From Sphingomonas kyeonggiensis (GTDB taxonomy: Bacteria; Pseudomonadota; Alphaproteobacteria; Sphingomonadales; Sphingomonadaceae), in the NCBI RefSeq assembly GCF_030812785.1, contig NZ_JAUSTJ010000003.1:868001-932000 (forward strand): a stretch of 64,000 bases of DNA, in the 5' to 3' direction. The notes beneath the pieces were generated by a model that was given only the letters and a program-made list of their open reading frames with translations, was not told the DNA's origin and searched no databases. The translations under genes and the position numbers were made by a program. Positions 42,570-50,999 of this stretch are shown in pieces. Position 1 is the first letter of the stretch. Every line of letters begins with the position of its first letter.

Positions 42570-43891
42570 CGGGTGCGGACGGCGCGCAGCAGCGGCATGC
42601 CGGCGGCCAGCATCAGCAGCGCGCCGGCTCCCGCGACGCCGGCGTGGAGCAGCCAGAACTGGCCGGTCGCCATGCGCTCGTAGAAGACGCCGCTGAACCC
42701 GACCCAAAGGCTGGCGAAGAAGCCGTGCAGGTAGAACAGCCCCATCCACAGGCCGACCAGCCGGCCGGGGGCGATGCCGGCGATGAGGCTGAGGCCCGAG
42801 GGCCAGACCAGCACGATCGCCGCGTCGATCAGCAGCAGGTAGCAGAGCGCCCAGGCCAGGCTCAGTGCCGCGCCGCCGCTGGTCGCAATGCCGAACGCGA
42901 GGACCAGATATCCGGCCGCGCAGAACAGGCAGCCGAGCAGGATCTGCGCCCCTGCGCTGATCGTGATGCCGCGACGCTCGAGCACGTGCATCGCCCATTG
43001 CGACAATGCGATCAGGCCTAGTGTGAAGGCGCCGTCGAGCGAGAGGAACCAAGCGACCGGCATCGCCCATCCGCCCAGCTTCAGGTCGACATGGCTGCGC
43101 GCCCAGATGAGGAAGATATTGCTCAGCTGGTCATAGGCCGAATAGCAGAGATAGACCGCGACCAGTGCGACGATCAGCAGGGCCGTGGCGATCAGCGGAT
43201 CGGTCCGCGCGCCGGACCGGTCGGTCGCCTTGTCCGCCTGGTCCGGCTCGGTAGCGCTTCGTGCGTAGAAGATCAGGCCGATCATCAGGGCCAGCGCGGC
43301 GGCGGCGATCGCGTAGGCGGGGCCGGCAAACATGGCTATCGTGCCACACACCAGCGGCCCGCAGATGATGCCGGCGTTGAGGAAGCCGAGGTACAGTGCA
43401 TAGCCGCGCCGGCGCTGCGCCTCGTCGCGGAACAGCAGCCCGACCTGGGCCGAGAGGTTCCCCTTCAGCAGGCCGGTGCCGATCGCGAAGGGGATCAGGC
43501 CGAGGAGGAAGCTGCTATCGATTAGCATTAGCATGAGGCCAAGCAGCATCAGGGCGCCGCCGCTCGCCACCATGCGCCGCCGGCTGCCGACCAGGTCACC
43601 GGCCAGTCCGCCGAGCGGGACGGCGAGATAGATCAGCGCATTGGCATAGCCATAGAGCTGCGAGGCGAGGCCGGTGGTGGAGACCTGTCCGAACAAGGCT
43701 GCGCTGGCATCGCGGATGGCGGTCGCGCCGAGCACCCGCGACAGGTCGCCGGCGAGCACATGGTCAACGAGGATCAGCACGAGGAGCGACTTCATGCCGG
43801 ACATGGCGAAGCGCTCCCAGAACTCCATCGCCGCCAAGGCGAGGAAGCGCGCGCTGAATAGGTTTTCGTCCGTCGCCGCGCCCGATTCCAT
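42545..43891 (-). CDS. POT-type (PTR2-like) MFS peptide transporter
   Basis: 448 residues from ATG 43891 (a GTG directly upstream is also possible). About 12 membrane segments. The N-terminal EFWERFAMSGMKSLLVLILVD carries the POT-family pattern of F-x-E-R-F-x-x-x-x-M-x-x-L-L (here 17-33) close to the conserved Glu-Arg pair, and the QLYGYANALIYLAVPLGG segment is the second signature. GFLNAGIICGPLVCG is present, too. Members are proton-coupled oligopeptide symporters of the inner membrane; a drug or sugar role is possible since substrate-site residues are not checked. It overlaps the 3-prime end of the DeoR gene convergently and lies near an Oar-like receptor, which favours peptide uptake. Confidence 0.8.
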   Translation of the reverse strand: MESGAATDENLFSARFLALAAMEFWERFAMSGMKSLLVLILVDHVLAGDLSRVLGATAIRDASAALFGQVSTTGLASQLYGYANALIYLAVPLGGLAGDLVGSRRRMVASGGALMLLGLMLMLIDSSFLLGLIPFAIGTGLLKGNLSAQVGLLFRDEAQRRRGYALYLGFLNAGIICGPLVCGTIAMFAGPAYAIAAAALALMIGLIFYARSATEPDQADKATDRSGARTDPLIATALLIVALVAVYLCYSAYDQLSNIFLIWARSHVDLKLGGWAMPVAWFLSLDGAFTLGLIALSQWAMHVLERRGITISAGAQILLGCLFCAAGYLVLAFGIATSGGAALSLAWALCYLLLIDAAIVLVWPSGLSLIAGIAPGRLVGLWMGLFYLHGFFASLWVGFSGVFYERMATGQFWLLHAGVAGAGALLMLAAGMPLLRAVRTRQATTTSA

Positions 43892-43973
43892 CACGCCCGC
43901 CCTTGTCGAGCGGTGCCCCTAGGCGCGCTTCGCAACAGGCTTATGACAATGGGACGGCTTGCGCCTCTCTCTT

Positions 43974-44080
43974 CGTCACCCCGGCCTTGTGCCGGGGGCC
44001 ACCGCGAGGCGAGTCATGGGCAGGAGGCTCCAGCCCAGCCGGTGCGGCACAGTGGACCCCGGCACAAGGCCGGGGTGACG
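43974..44080. repeat. REP-like long inverted repeat in an intergenic region
   Basis: Left arm 43,974-44,002 begins CGTCACCCCGGCCTTGTGCC; right arm 44,052-44,080 is its near-perfect complement (CCCCGGCACAAGGCCGGGG core). The 49-base centre also contains short G/C hairpins (GGAGGCTCC). It lies between the transporter (start 43,891) and the phospholipase gene (stop 44,102). Elements of this kind, with the core CCCCGGC-x-TTGTGCCGGGG, are as I recall repeated in many sphingomonad genomes (REP/BIME type); only one copy is in this window. Confidence 0.75.
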
Positions 44081-44101
44081 GGTTGGGAGAGCCTCGACCT
44101 C

Positions 44102-46159
44102 TTAAGCCGGATGCGGGAAGGCGGCTGTCGGCTCGCTGATGCCGGGCTGACCGGTCTCGACATGGCCGGCCAGCCGCAGCCGGGTTCCAGCAGGGCCGGT
44201 GAGCAGCAGGTCGTACCAGCGATGCTCGGGCAAGGTGACCGGCAACTGCGCCTCGGCACCGGCCACGATCACCGCCTGCTGGCGAATGCCGCTGTGCGCG
44301 CAGTGGGTCGAGAGCGTTACCGGCTCGCCGCCACGGTTCGCCAGGTGCAGCGTGCCGGCGTTGCCCTGCCAGGCGATCGCCGCCTCGATCCGCGAGGTGC
44401 CGTCTCCGCGGAACTCGCGCTGGAAGCCATTGGGGCCGCGCACCACCAGCGCGTGCGGACGGTCACGGCGCAGCGGCCAGTTCTCCTCGAGCCGCGAGTT
44501 CGCCGCGACAGTGAAATAGCGCCAGCCGGGAAAGGCAGTCTCGTCCTGCACGCCGAAGACGATGCCGGTCGGGCCGTCATTGACGAAGCGCAGCGTGAGG
44601 CCGGCATCGCTCCACACCGGCTCGACGTCCAGGCGATAGGGCAGGGCGCGGGCGGGGCGGGTGCCCGGCTCCTGCGCGGGCAAGCTCTTGCTGGTGGCGA
44701 TCTTGGGTGGCGGCGCCGTCTTGCAGAGCTTCTCGGTCTCCTCGACATAGGTCGCGACCGAGGGCAGGGCGGCCGCCCAGCGCGTGTCGAGCCGGGCCTT
44801 GAGCGGCACGTCGAAGTCGAACATCGTGGTCAGGTCGCCGCACACCGACCGGCGCCAGGGCGAGATGTTGGGCTCGGCCACGCCGAAGCGCTTCTCGAGG
44901 AAGCGCAGCACCGAAGTGTGGTCGAACAGCTGCGAATTGACCCAGCCGCCGCGCGTCCAGGGCGAGATCACCATCATCGGCACGCGCGGCCCTAGGCCGA
45001 CCGGCTCGCCTTGGTACGTCTCGCTGCGCACATCGACGTTGCTCGCGCCATATTGCGGCGCGATCGCCGGCATCGGCGCAGGGATATGGTCGAAGAAACC
45101 GTCATTCTCGTCATAGTTGAGGATGAAGGCGGTCTTGGCCCAGACCTTGGGATTGGCGGCGAGCGCGGCGATCAGGCTGGAGACCAGCACCTCGCCGAAC
45201 GGCACCGGCGCGTCGGGATGCTCGCTCATCTCCATCATCGGGACGATCCACGAGATGGCGGGCAGGCGGTCGGCGGCGACGTCCGCGGCGAAGGCTGCGA
45301 TCAGGTGCTTCGCCTGGGTTTTTTCGGGGTTCTTGGGCGCGACGCCGTCGATCCAGTCGACATAGGCGCGACCGCGCTTGTACAGCGACGAGGCCCGGTC
45401 GAGCTTGCGGAACTCCTTGAAATAGCCGAGCGGATTGTCCGAATAATTGGCGATCTCCTGATAGAGCTTCCAGGAGATGCCCGCCTCTTCCAGCCGGCCG
45501 GCATAGCTGCGCCAGGGCAGGCCCTCGCTGTCATCGTCCTTGGCCATGTCGGCGCCCGGATTGGGATCGGTGCCGCCATTGGTGACGCAATATTCGCCTT
45601 CCTGGCCGACGCTCAGGCCGTTGGTGCCGCTGAAATGATAGAGGCGATTGGGGCCGGTCGGGCCCTGCAGCGAGCAGTGATAGCTGTCGCAGATGGTGAA
45701 CTGGTCGGCCAGCGCGTAATAATAGGGGATGTCGTCGCGGGTCAGGTGCGCCATGGTCAGCGGGCCCTTCTGGTCCGCCCAGACGTCCCAGTTGTGCCAG
45801 CGCGCCTGGCTGTCCTTCCAGCTATGGTCGAGCCCGGTGAAGCAGCGCGCGTTGCTGCTGGTGTAGTCGAGCCGGAAGGGCCAGGCGATCTGGCCGCCGT
45901 CGCGATCGGCGCGGCGCTGCGCCCAGACCGGCTTGCCGCCGGGCAGCGAGACCGGGCGCGGATCGGCGAAGCCGCGGACGCCGCGCAGGGTGCCGAAATA
46001 ATGGTCGAAGGAGCGGTTCTCCTGCATCAGGATCACGACATGCTCGATGTCCTGGATCGATCCGCCCTTGGCCGGCCGTGCCAGGCCGCTCGCGGCGACA
46101 CCTTCCGCGGCCGCGACGCCCGAGGCAGCCAGGATGAAGTTCCTGCGATCGATCGCCAT
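44102..46159 (-). CDS. Phospholipase C (phosphocholine-specific type), Tat-exported
   Basis: 685 residues from the ATG at 46159 (GGGGAG 7 bases upstream). Twin-arginine signal with RRNFILAAS at residues 5-13. The N-terminal catalytic domain has HVVILMQENRSFDHYFGTL (about 40-58) with the catalytic Asn/Ser cluster, then TGLDHSW and DQFTICDSYHCSLQGPTGPNR, and NYDENDGFFDHI near 340; these are motifs of the acid-phosphatase/phospholipase C superfamily (AcpA/PlcN). Two C-terminal DUF756 domains follow about 490-685. It hydrolyses phosphatidylcholine/sphingomyelin-type headgroups in the periplasm or outside the cell, often in phosphate starvation. Monocistronic, since the next minus-strand gene is 154 bases upstream. 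Confidence 0.9.
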   Translation of the reverse strand: MAIDRRNFILAASGVAAAEGVAASGLARPAKGGSIQDIEHVVILMQENRSFDHYFGTLRGVRGFADPRPVSLPGGKPVWAQRRADRDGGQIAWPFRLDYTSSNARCFTGLDHSWKDSQARWHNWDVWADQKGPLTMAHLTRDDIPYYYALADQFTICDSYHCSLQGPTGPNRLYHFSGTNGLSVGQEGEYCVTNGGTDPNPGADMAKDDDSEGLPWRSYAGRLEEAGISWKLYQEIANYSDNPLGYFKEFRKLDRASSLYKRGRAYVDWIDGVAPKNPEKTQAKHLIAAFAADVAADRLPAISWIVPMMEMSEHPDAPVPFGEVLVSSLIAALAANPKVWAKTAFILNYDENDGFFDHIPAPMPAIAPQYGASNVDVRSETYQGEPVGLGPRVPMMVISPWTRGGWVNSQLFDHTSVLRFLEKRFGVAEPNISPWRRSVCGDLTTMFDFDVPLKARLDTRWAAALPSVATYVEETEKLCKTAPPPKIATSKSLPAQEPGTRPARALPYRLDVEPVWSDAGLTLRFVNDGPTGIVFGVQDETAFPGWRYFTVAANSRLEENWPLRRDRPHALVVRGPNGFQREFRGDGTSRIEAAIAWQGNAGTLHLANRGGEPVTLSTHCAHSGIRQQAVIVAGAEAQLPVTLPEHRWYDLLLTGPAGTRLRLAGHVETGQPGISEPTAAFPHPA

Positions 46160-46236
46160 GTTCCCGCTCCCCACTCGATTTCCACTACGCGCTACGCGAC
46201 TTGCCGGCGGCAAGCGCGGTCGTCGCTAGGCGCGCT

Positions 46237-46254
46237 ATGTGCAAGAGATGTGAC
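46237..46254 (-). promoter_or_regulatory. Direct repeat upstream of phospholipase gene (weak Pho-box-like)
   Basis: On the minus strand GTCACAT and TGCACAT are 7-mers separated by 4 bases (an 11-base period), 78 bases upstream of the start. This is the geometry of a PhoB box, but only 3-4 of 7 positions match CTGTCAT. Low-confidence. Confidence 0.25.
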
Positions 46255-46313
46255 GAAAAGCGAAGTCCGACTAATTTTTGAGTAATGCGGTCAGAATTTC
46301 CACATTCCTGATC

Positions 46314-47120
46314 TCAGGCCTGACCAGGCGCAGGATAGAGCCAGGCCGGATTGCGGATCCATTCGCGGCGGGGCATGCCCGAGAACTCGCGCAGCCGCTC
46401 CGGATCAAATGTATAGTCATATTGGCGGCGGGCGATCAGCCCGGCCGACAGGAGCTGTCGCAGGATCCGGTTCACATGCACCGAGGTGATGCCTAGCAGG
46501 TCGGCGAAGTCCTCCTGGGTAAGCGGCACATGCAGCGAGACGGTGCCGGTAGCGGGACCGGCGAGGCGATCGTGCAGCTGGAGCAGCAGCGCGGCGAAGC
46601 GCTGCGCGGCAGGGGTGCGGCCGACTGCGGCAAGGCGGTCCGAGAGCATCACCCGTTCCTGCTGCGAGCTCAGGAACAGCGACGCCATCAGCCGCGGCGC
46701 CTCTGCCTGCAGCACGCCGAATGCCGAGAGCGGCACCGGCGCCACCGTGACCAGCGTGGCCGCGCTGAGCGTCTCCATCGCGCGCGGCAGCACGATGCTG
46801 GGCGCGCCGAGGATATCGCCGGGCAGGTGCACCTTCAGGATCTGGCGCTGGCCGTTCGGCAGCTCGACACTGCTGAACACCCAGCCGCGCAGGAGCACGA
46901 ACACGCCCTGCACCCTGTCGCCGCTCCGGCGTATCCGGGCATGGCGCGGCAGGTCCTGCACCGGGCCGCGCAGTTGCTCGGACATTGCGAGCTCTTCTTC
47001 CGACAGGTCGAAAAATTCCAGAAGACGCCCCCGCGGCACGCTATTCAAACAGCCTTCCCCCCAAGCATTGGCGCGCGCCGAACAGGTGCCGCATTCGATT
47101 ACGCCTGGCGCAATAACCAA
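46314..47120 (-). CDS. Crp/Fnr-family regulator
   Basis: 268 residues if a TTG at 47120 is used; no good ATG lies before the conserved region, and an ATG at about 46,985 would cut the N-terminus. The frame is open upstream to 47,336. cAMP-type beta-barrel at about 70-160 (RIRRSGDRVQGVFVLLRGWV, QRQILKVHLPGDILG) and helix-turn-helix at about 200-240 (LTQEDFADLLGITSVHVNR). The N-terminus has CGTC-x10-C, Cys at positions suggestive of FNR, but a fourth Cys is missing. It lies divergent from a hemerythrin, so an oxygen, nitric-oxide or redox role is plausible. Effector not known. Confidence 0.8.
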   Translation of the reverse strand: MVIAPGVIECGTCSARANAWGEGCLNSVPRGRLLEFFDLSEEELAMSEQLRGPVQDLPRHARIRRSGDRVQGVFVLLRGWVFSSVELPNGQRQILKVHLPGDILGAPSIVLPRAMETLSAATLVTVAPVPLSAFGVLQAEAPRLMASLFLSSQQERVMLSDRLAAVGRTPAAQRFAALLLQLHDRLAGPATGTVSLHVPLTQEDFADLLGITSVHVNRILRQLLSAGLIARRQYDYTFDPERLREFSGMPRREWIRNPAWLYPAPGQA

Positions 47121-47347
47121 CTCAACGGGGCTAACCCCAACATATGTAAGGGTTTTGTTGGATTTCCCGCGCGTTGGCCGACCGGCGCGGGCCAATGTGC
47201 CTAACCTATGTTTTGCCTTGCGGCGGGTGGGGCTGGCCGTGCGGCGGTTCGCGCCCGGGCACGAATGAAGGGCTGAGAGTCGTTCGCAGCAGGAACCGGG
47301 GCAAAATGCGGCGCTTTGCAACCGTGCAGCAAACACGGAGAATTTCC

Positions 47348-47863
47348 ATGGCCGACCAGGAGTTTACCGATGCGATCGCGTTGCTGAAGGCCGACCACCG
47401 CGCGGTCGAGGCACTGTTCGAGCAATATGAGAAGACCACGGGATCGGCGGCGAAGAAGAAGCTCGCCCACCGGATCTGCGTCGAGCTCAAGATCCATACG
47501 ATGCTCGAGGAGGAGATCTTCTACCCTGCGTATCGCGGCAAGATCGAGGACGACACGCTGGACGAGGCCTATGTCGAGCATGACGGCGCAAAGGTGCTGA
47601 TCAACGATATCGAGGCGGGCAGCCCCGAGGACGATTTCTACGACGCCAAGGTCAAGGTGCTGTCGGAGGAGATCACGCATCACGTCCATGAGGAGGAGAT
47701 GCGCGGCGAGGGCATGTTCGCCCAGTGCCGCAAGGTCGAGGAGGTCGATCTGGTGGCGCTGCGCGACCGGATGCTCGCGCGCAAGCAGGAACTGATGGCC
47801 CAGGAGGAAGCGGGCGGGCTGCCGCCGGCCGAGCCCAAGGCGGTCCGGCTGCAGCCGGCCTGA
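47348..47863 (+). CDS. Hemerythrin HHE-domain protein
   Basis: 171 residues, ATG at 47348 preceded by GGAGAA 6 bases away. HHE cation-binding four-helix bundle: DHRAVEALFEQY (His17), HTMLEEEIFYP (His50, Glu54), VEHDGAKVLI (His78) and THHVHEEEM (His111-114, Glu116) are the expected diiron ligands. Such proteins bind oxygen, nitric oxide or iron and are common in stress responses. The Lys-rich middle and Gln/Glu-rich tail are unremarkable. Divergent from the Crp/Fnr-like regulator, which probably controls it. Ends before a strong terminator. Confidence 0.9.
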   Translation: MADQEFTDAIALLKADHRAVEALFEQYEKTTGSAAKKKLAHRICVELKIHTMLEEEIFYPAYRGKIEDDTLDEAYVEHDGAKVLINDIEAGSPEDDFYDAKVKVLSEEITHHVHEEEMRGEGMFAQCRKVEEVDLVALRDRMLARKQELMAQEEAGGLPPAEPKAVRLQPA

Positions 47864-47891
47864 CCGAAAGCGTTTCAGCAGGCAAAGAAAA

Positions 47892-47926
47892 GGGCCCGCT
47901 TTCCAGAGAAAGCGGGCCCGGTTTTC
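47892..47926. terminator. Strong bidirectional terminator, hemerythrin / TonB receptor
   Basis: An 11-base-pair perfect stem GGGCCCGCTTT (47,892-47,902) / AAAGCGGGCCC (47,909-47,919), loop CCAGAG, followed by TTTT (47,922-47,925) on the plus strand. On the minus strand the sequence after the left arm is CTTTTCTTTG. It sits between convergent genes and can serve both. Confidence 0.9.
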
Positions 47927-47941
47927 TGACGAAGAGTCGGA

Positions 47942-50900
47942 TCAGAAATTGATGGTCGTGCCGAAAGCGATCTGACGGCCGAGCGAGTCGTAGCGCGCGG
48001 AGATCGTGTTCGCGCGCGACAGGCCGATGTCGTAGGAATTCGGCATCACCGGCGGCGTCTTGTCGAGGATGTTGTTCGCCGCGATGCGGAACGAGAAGCC
48101 CTTCTGGACGCGGAAGTTCAGCGCCAGATCGAAGTAATCATAGGCGTCGATCCGGTAGAAGGTGCTCCGCACCGAGCTGGCATCCGCGCCGAGGCTGGTC
48201 TCGCCGGAGTTGGAGGTGCGGGTCAGCGGGCCAAGGTGGCGCCAGTTCAGCGAGGCGCTGAAGAACTGGTCCGCCGTGGTCCAGGTGCCGCGCAGGTTGT
48301 GCGTCCACTTGGCGATGAACTGGCCGCAGCCGGCGCCGCCATAATAGCCCACGCAGTTACGCTCGGCGAGGAACGACGCGTCCTGCGCGCCGGCCAGGGT
48401 GGTCAGCGTGCCGGCGAAGTCGAAGTCCAGGCGACCGGCACCGCCGAGCTGCAGCGCATACTGGCCCTGGAAGTCCCAGCCATGCGACTTGCTCTTGTAG
48501 TAGTTGGTCGTGCCCTGGCGGATGAAGCCGGTGGTCGGGTTTGCAGTCGGATCGCTCGACAGCGTGCCGTTCGTGTTGCGGACGAACATGCTGCAGAAGA
48601 ACGGATCGGCGGTCTGGACGCAGCCCTGCGAGAAATAGGCATAGTCGTTGTAGCCGATCGACTGGTTGAGATCGATCAGGAAGCGATCGGCCGAGAGCAC
48701 CAGGCCCGGCAGGAAGCGCGGCTTCAGCACCACGCCGAAGGTCTTGGTGTAGGCGGTCTCCGGATCGACGGTGAAGCCGCCGGCGCGATAGGTGCAGCCG
48801 ACATCGGTCGGGCAGAGCAGGGTTGCGCTGCCGTAGAGATTGTCGGCCAGGCCGGTGGCGCGGCACGCCTCGCGCGAGCCGACCGGGGCGCCATAGACAT
48901 TGACCGGCTGGCCGGTGACCGGATCGATCGAGGTGCTGACGATGGTCGGTGCGCAGATGTCGTTATAGGCGGTGGTGATCCGGCCGTAGCTGGTGTTCGA
49001 GCCCTGGAAGCTCTCCACCACGGTCGGCGCGCGCTGGGCGCGGTTGATCGAGGCGCGGAAGGTGATGTCCTGGATCGGCGCCCAGACCGCCTCGGCCTTC
49101 CAGGTCGAGAAGGTGTCCGGATTGCTGCTGTACTTGGACAGGCGATACGCGCCGTTGAACTGGAGCAGATCGGCGAAGGGCTTGTGCTCGATGATCGGCG
49201 CCTGGAGCTCGACATTGCCTTCCCAGACGTGCTGGGCGAGGTAGCGATCGGCATCGTTGCTGACCGTCTCGCGCCAGATCTGGTCGGCGTGGCTCTTCAG
49301 CTGGTCCTCGCGATATTCGACGCCGAACGCGATCGCCAAGCCCTGGTCCGCCCAGGGGCTCTTGATGCCATAGGTGCCGAGATCGCCCTGGATGGTGGCG
49401 ATGCCGTTGTAGAGCGTGTTGGTCGTGGTCGAGGTGCCGTAGGTGCCGGCGACCAGATAATTGTACAGCGTCGAGTTGTTGGTCGCCGAGTTGGCGCTGA
49501 ACGGATCGAAGGGCACGCAGCCGTTCGCGACGTCGTTGACGCAGCTGATCACGCCATTGTTGCTGACGACGTTGAGCGCGTTGTTGACGCGGTCATAGAG
49601 CGGGCCGGCCCAGCTGGTGTCCTGCTGGTTGCGGGCGTAGACGCCGCCGATATCGTAGTTCCAGCCCTTGGCGAATTCGCCGCGGACGCCGCCGGTGATG
49701 CGCAGGCCCTCATTGACGTAGCGGTCCTCGAGGTCCGGCACGCCGGTAAAGCGGTAGCGCAGCTCGATCGGCACGAAGGTGCTGGTGCCCGCTGCGGCGC
49801 CGCAGATCGCGGTCGACTGGGCGGCTGACATGTACGGGTTGTTGCAGCGGACCTGATAGGGGCCGTCCGAATAGGCGGTCGAGCTGTAGACGCGGGCCGG
49901 ATAGACATTGGCCGACTTGTCGCGGAACCACATCGCATTGGCATAGACTTCGGCGGCGTCCGAGATCTCGAACGACGCGAAGCCGCCGGCATTCCAGCGC
50001 TCGTTCTTGCGCTGGAAGGAGTAGCCGTCATACGGGTTCGCGGCGAGCGCCGTCGAATAGGGCACGAAGGTGCGGGTGCCGTTCGGGTTGTTCAGATAGG
50101 CGTTGCCGGCGTTCGGGCCGCTCTGCGGCGAGACATAGCCATAGCCGGTATAGCTCGAGATCGAGCAGCTGAGCGGGCCGTCCTTGGTGCCTTCGACCAG
50201 CTGGCAGCCCGAGGTCTCGCGCGCGCTGTAGGGGACGAGGTCCGCCTTGCGATAATCGACATAGGCCGAGACGTGCATGCGGCCGTCGAAGAACTTCTTG
50301 CCGGCGGTGAGCGACAGGTCGACACGGCCGCCATCGGTGGTCAGGCCCTGGGCGGGCTGGGCGAAGCCGTAATTCTTGGCGACCTGCGAGACGAGGCCCG
50401 CCTTGTTCTCGTGCGCGTAGAAATTATAGTTGGCGTTGGCCTGGATGCCCTCGAAGTTGTTGTCGAGGATGAAGTTGACGACGCCGGCGACGGCGTCCGA
50501 ACCATAGACGGCCGAGGCGCCGCCGGTCAGCACGTCGACGCGCGAGACCAGCGCGGTCGGGATCATGTTGGCGTCGAGGCCGTTCATCGTGCCGAGGCGC
50601 TTGCCGTCGACCAGGATGAGAGTGCGCTCGAAGCCGAGGTTGCGCAGCTTGATACGCTGGCGGCCGTCCGAATCCTGATAGTTCTGCTGGCTGTCCGGGG
50701 CGACCGAGGGGATGCGGTTCAGCACTTCCTCGATGTTCACCGCAGCCTGGGCGCGGATCGCTTCCGAGGTGACCGAGGTGATCGGCGAGGCGGCCGCCGC
50801 GTTCGGGCGGGTGATACGGCTGCCGGTGACGATGATCGCGCCGCTGTCCTGCGAAGCGGTGGTCGCCTCGGCGGTGTCCTGCTGTGCTTCCTGCGCCATT

Positions 50901-50965
50901 GCCGGCGTCGCGAGCAGCACTGCGAAACAGGTCGAACTCAGCAGCAGTGCATTCAACTTCTTCAT
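47942..50965 (-). CDS. TonB-dependent receptor of the N-glycan locus
   Basis: 1007 residues. Signal peptide about 1-24 (LLLSSTCFAVLLATPAMAQ). Motif GAIIVTGSRITRPN is a TonB box; the plug has IRAQAAVNIEEVLNRIPSVA, GFERTLILVDGKRLG and VDVLTGGASAVYGSDAVAG. There is no STN and no carboxypeptidase-regulatory domain. The barrel has paired Cys in long loops and ends with a strand finishing in IAFGTTINF. It is transcribed together with the aspartylglucosaminidase (34 bases upstream) at the end of the N-glycan locus, so glycan or glycopeptide import across the outer membrane is likely, though not shown by the sequence. Confidence 0.9.
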   Translation of the reverse strand: MKKLNALLLSSTCFAVLLATPAMAQEAQQDTAEATTASQDSGAIIVTGSRITRPNAAAASPITSVTSEAIRAQAAVNIEEVLNRIPSVAPDSQQNYQDSDGRQRIKLRNLGFERTLILVDGKRLGTMNGLDANMIPTALVSRVDVLTGGASAVYGSDAVAGVVNFILDNNFEGIQANANYNFYAHENKAGLVSQVAKNYGFAQPAQGLTTDGGRVDLSLTAGKKFFDGRMHVSAYVDYRKADLVPYSARETSGCQLVEGTKDGPLSCSISSYTGYGYVSPQSGPNAGNAYLNNPNGTRTFVPYSTALAANPYDGYSFQRKNERWNAGGFASFEISDAAEVYANAMWFRDKSANVYPARVYSSTAYSDGPYQVRCNNPYMSAAQSTAICGAAAGTSTFVPIELRYRFTGVPDLEDRYVNEGLRITGGVRGEFAKGWNYDIGGVYARNQQDTSWAGPLYDRVNNALNVVSNNGVISCVNDVANGCVPFDPFSANSATNNSTLYNYLVAGTYGTSTTTNTLYNGIATIQGDLGTYGIKSPWADQGLAIAFGVEYREDQLKSHADQIWRETVSNDADRYLAQHVWEGNVELQAPIIEHKPFADLLQFNGAYRLSKYSSNPDTFSTWKAEAVWAPIQDITFRASINRAQRAPTVVESFQGSNTSYGRITTAYNDICAPTIVSTSIDPVTGQPVNVYGAPVGSREACRATGLADNLYGSATLLCPTDVGCTYRAGGFTVDPETAYTKTFGVVLKPRFLPGLVLSADRFLIDLNQSIGYNDYAYFSQGCVQTADPFFCSMFVRNTNGTLSSDPTANPTTGFIRQGTTNYYKSKSHGWDFQGQYALQLGGAGRLDFDFAGTLTTLAGAQDASFLAERNCVGYYGGAGCGQFIAKWTHNLRGTWTTADQFFSASLNWRHLGPLTRTSNSGETSLGADASSVRSTFYRIDAYDYFDLALNFRVQKGFSFRIAANNILDKTPPVMPNSYDIGLSRANTISARYDSLGRQIAFGTTINF

Positions 50966-50999
50966 TACTTCCCCCTAGAAATCAGGAAATGGGTCAGGG

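Noticed and set aside
46314..47120. Full FNR-type iron-sulfur regulator
   Set aside because: Only three Cys, spacing unlike FNR, and the start codon that includes them is uncertain; kept as a Crp/Fnr-family call only.
47301..47335. EcfG-type general stress promoter (GGAAC-N16-GTT) before hemerythrin
   Set aside because: GGAAC is present but the second element does not match at the required spacing.
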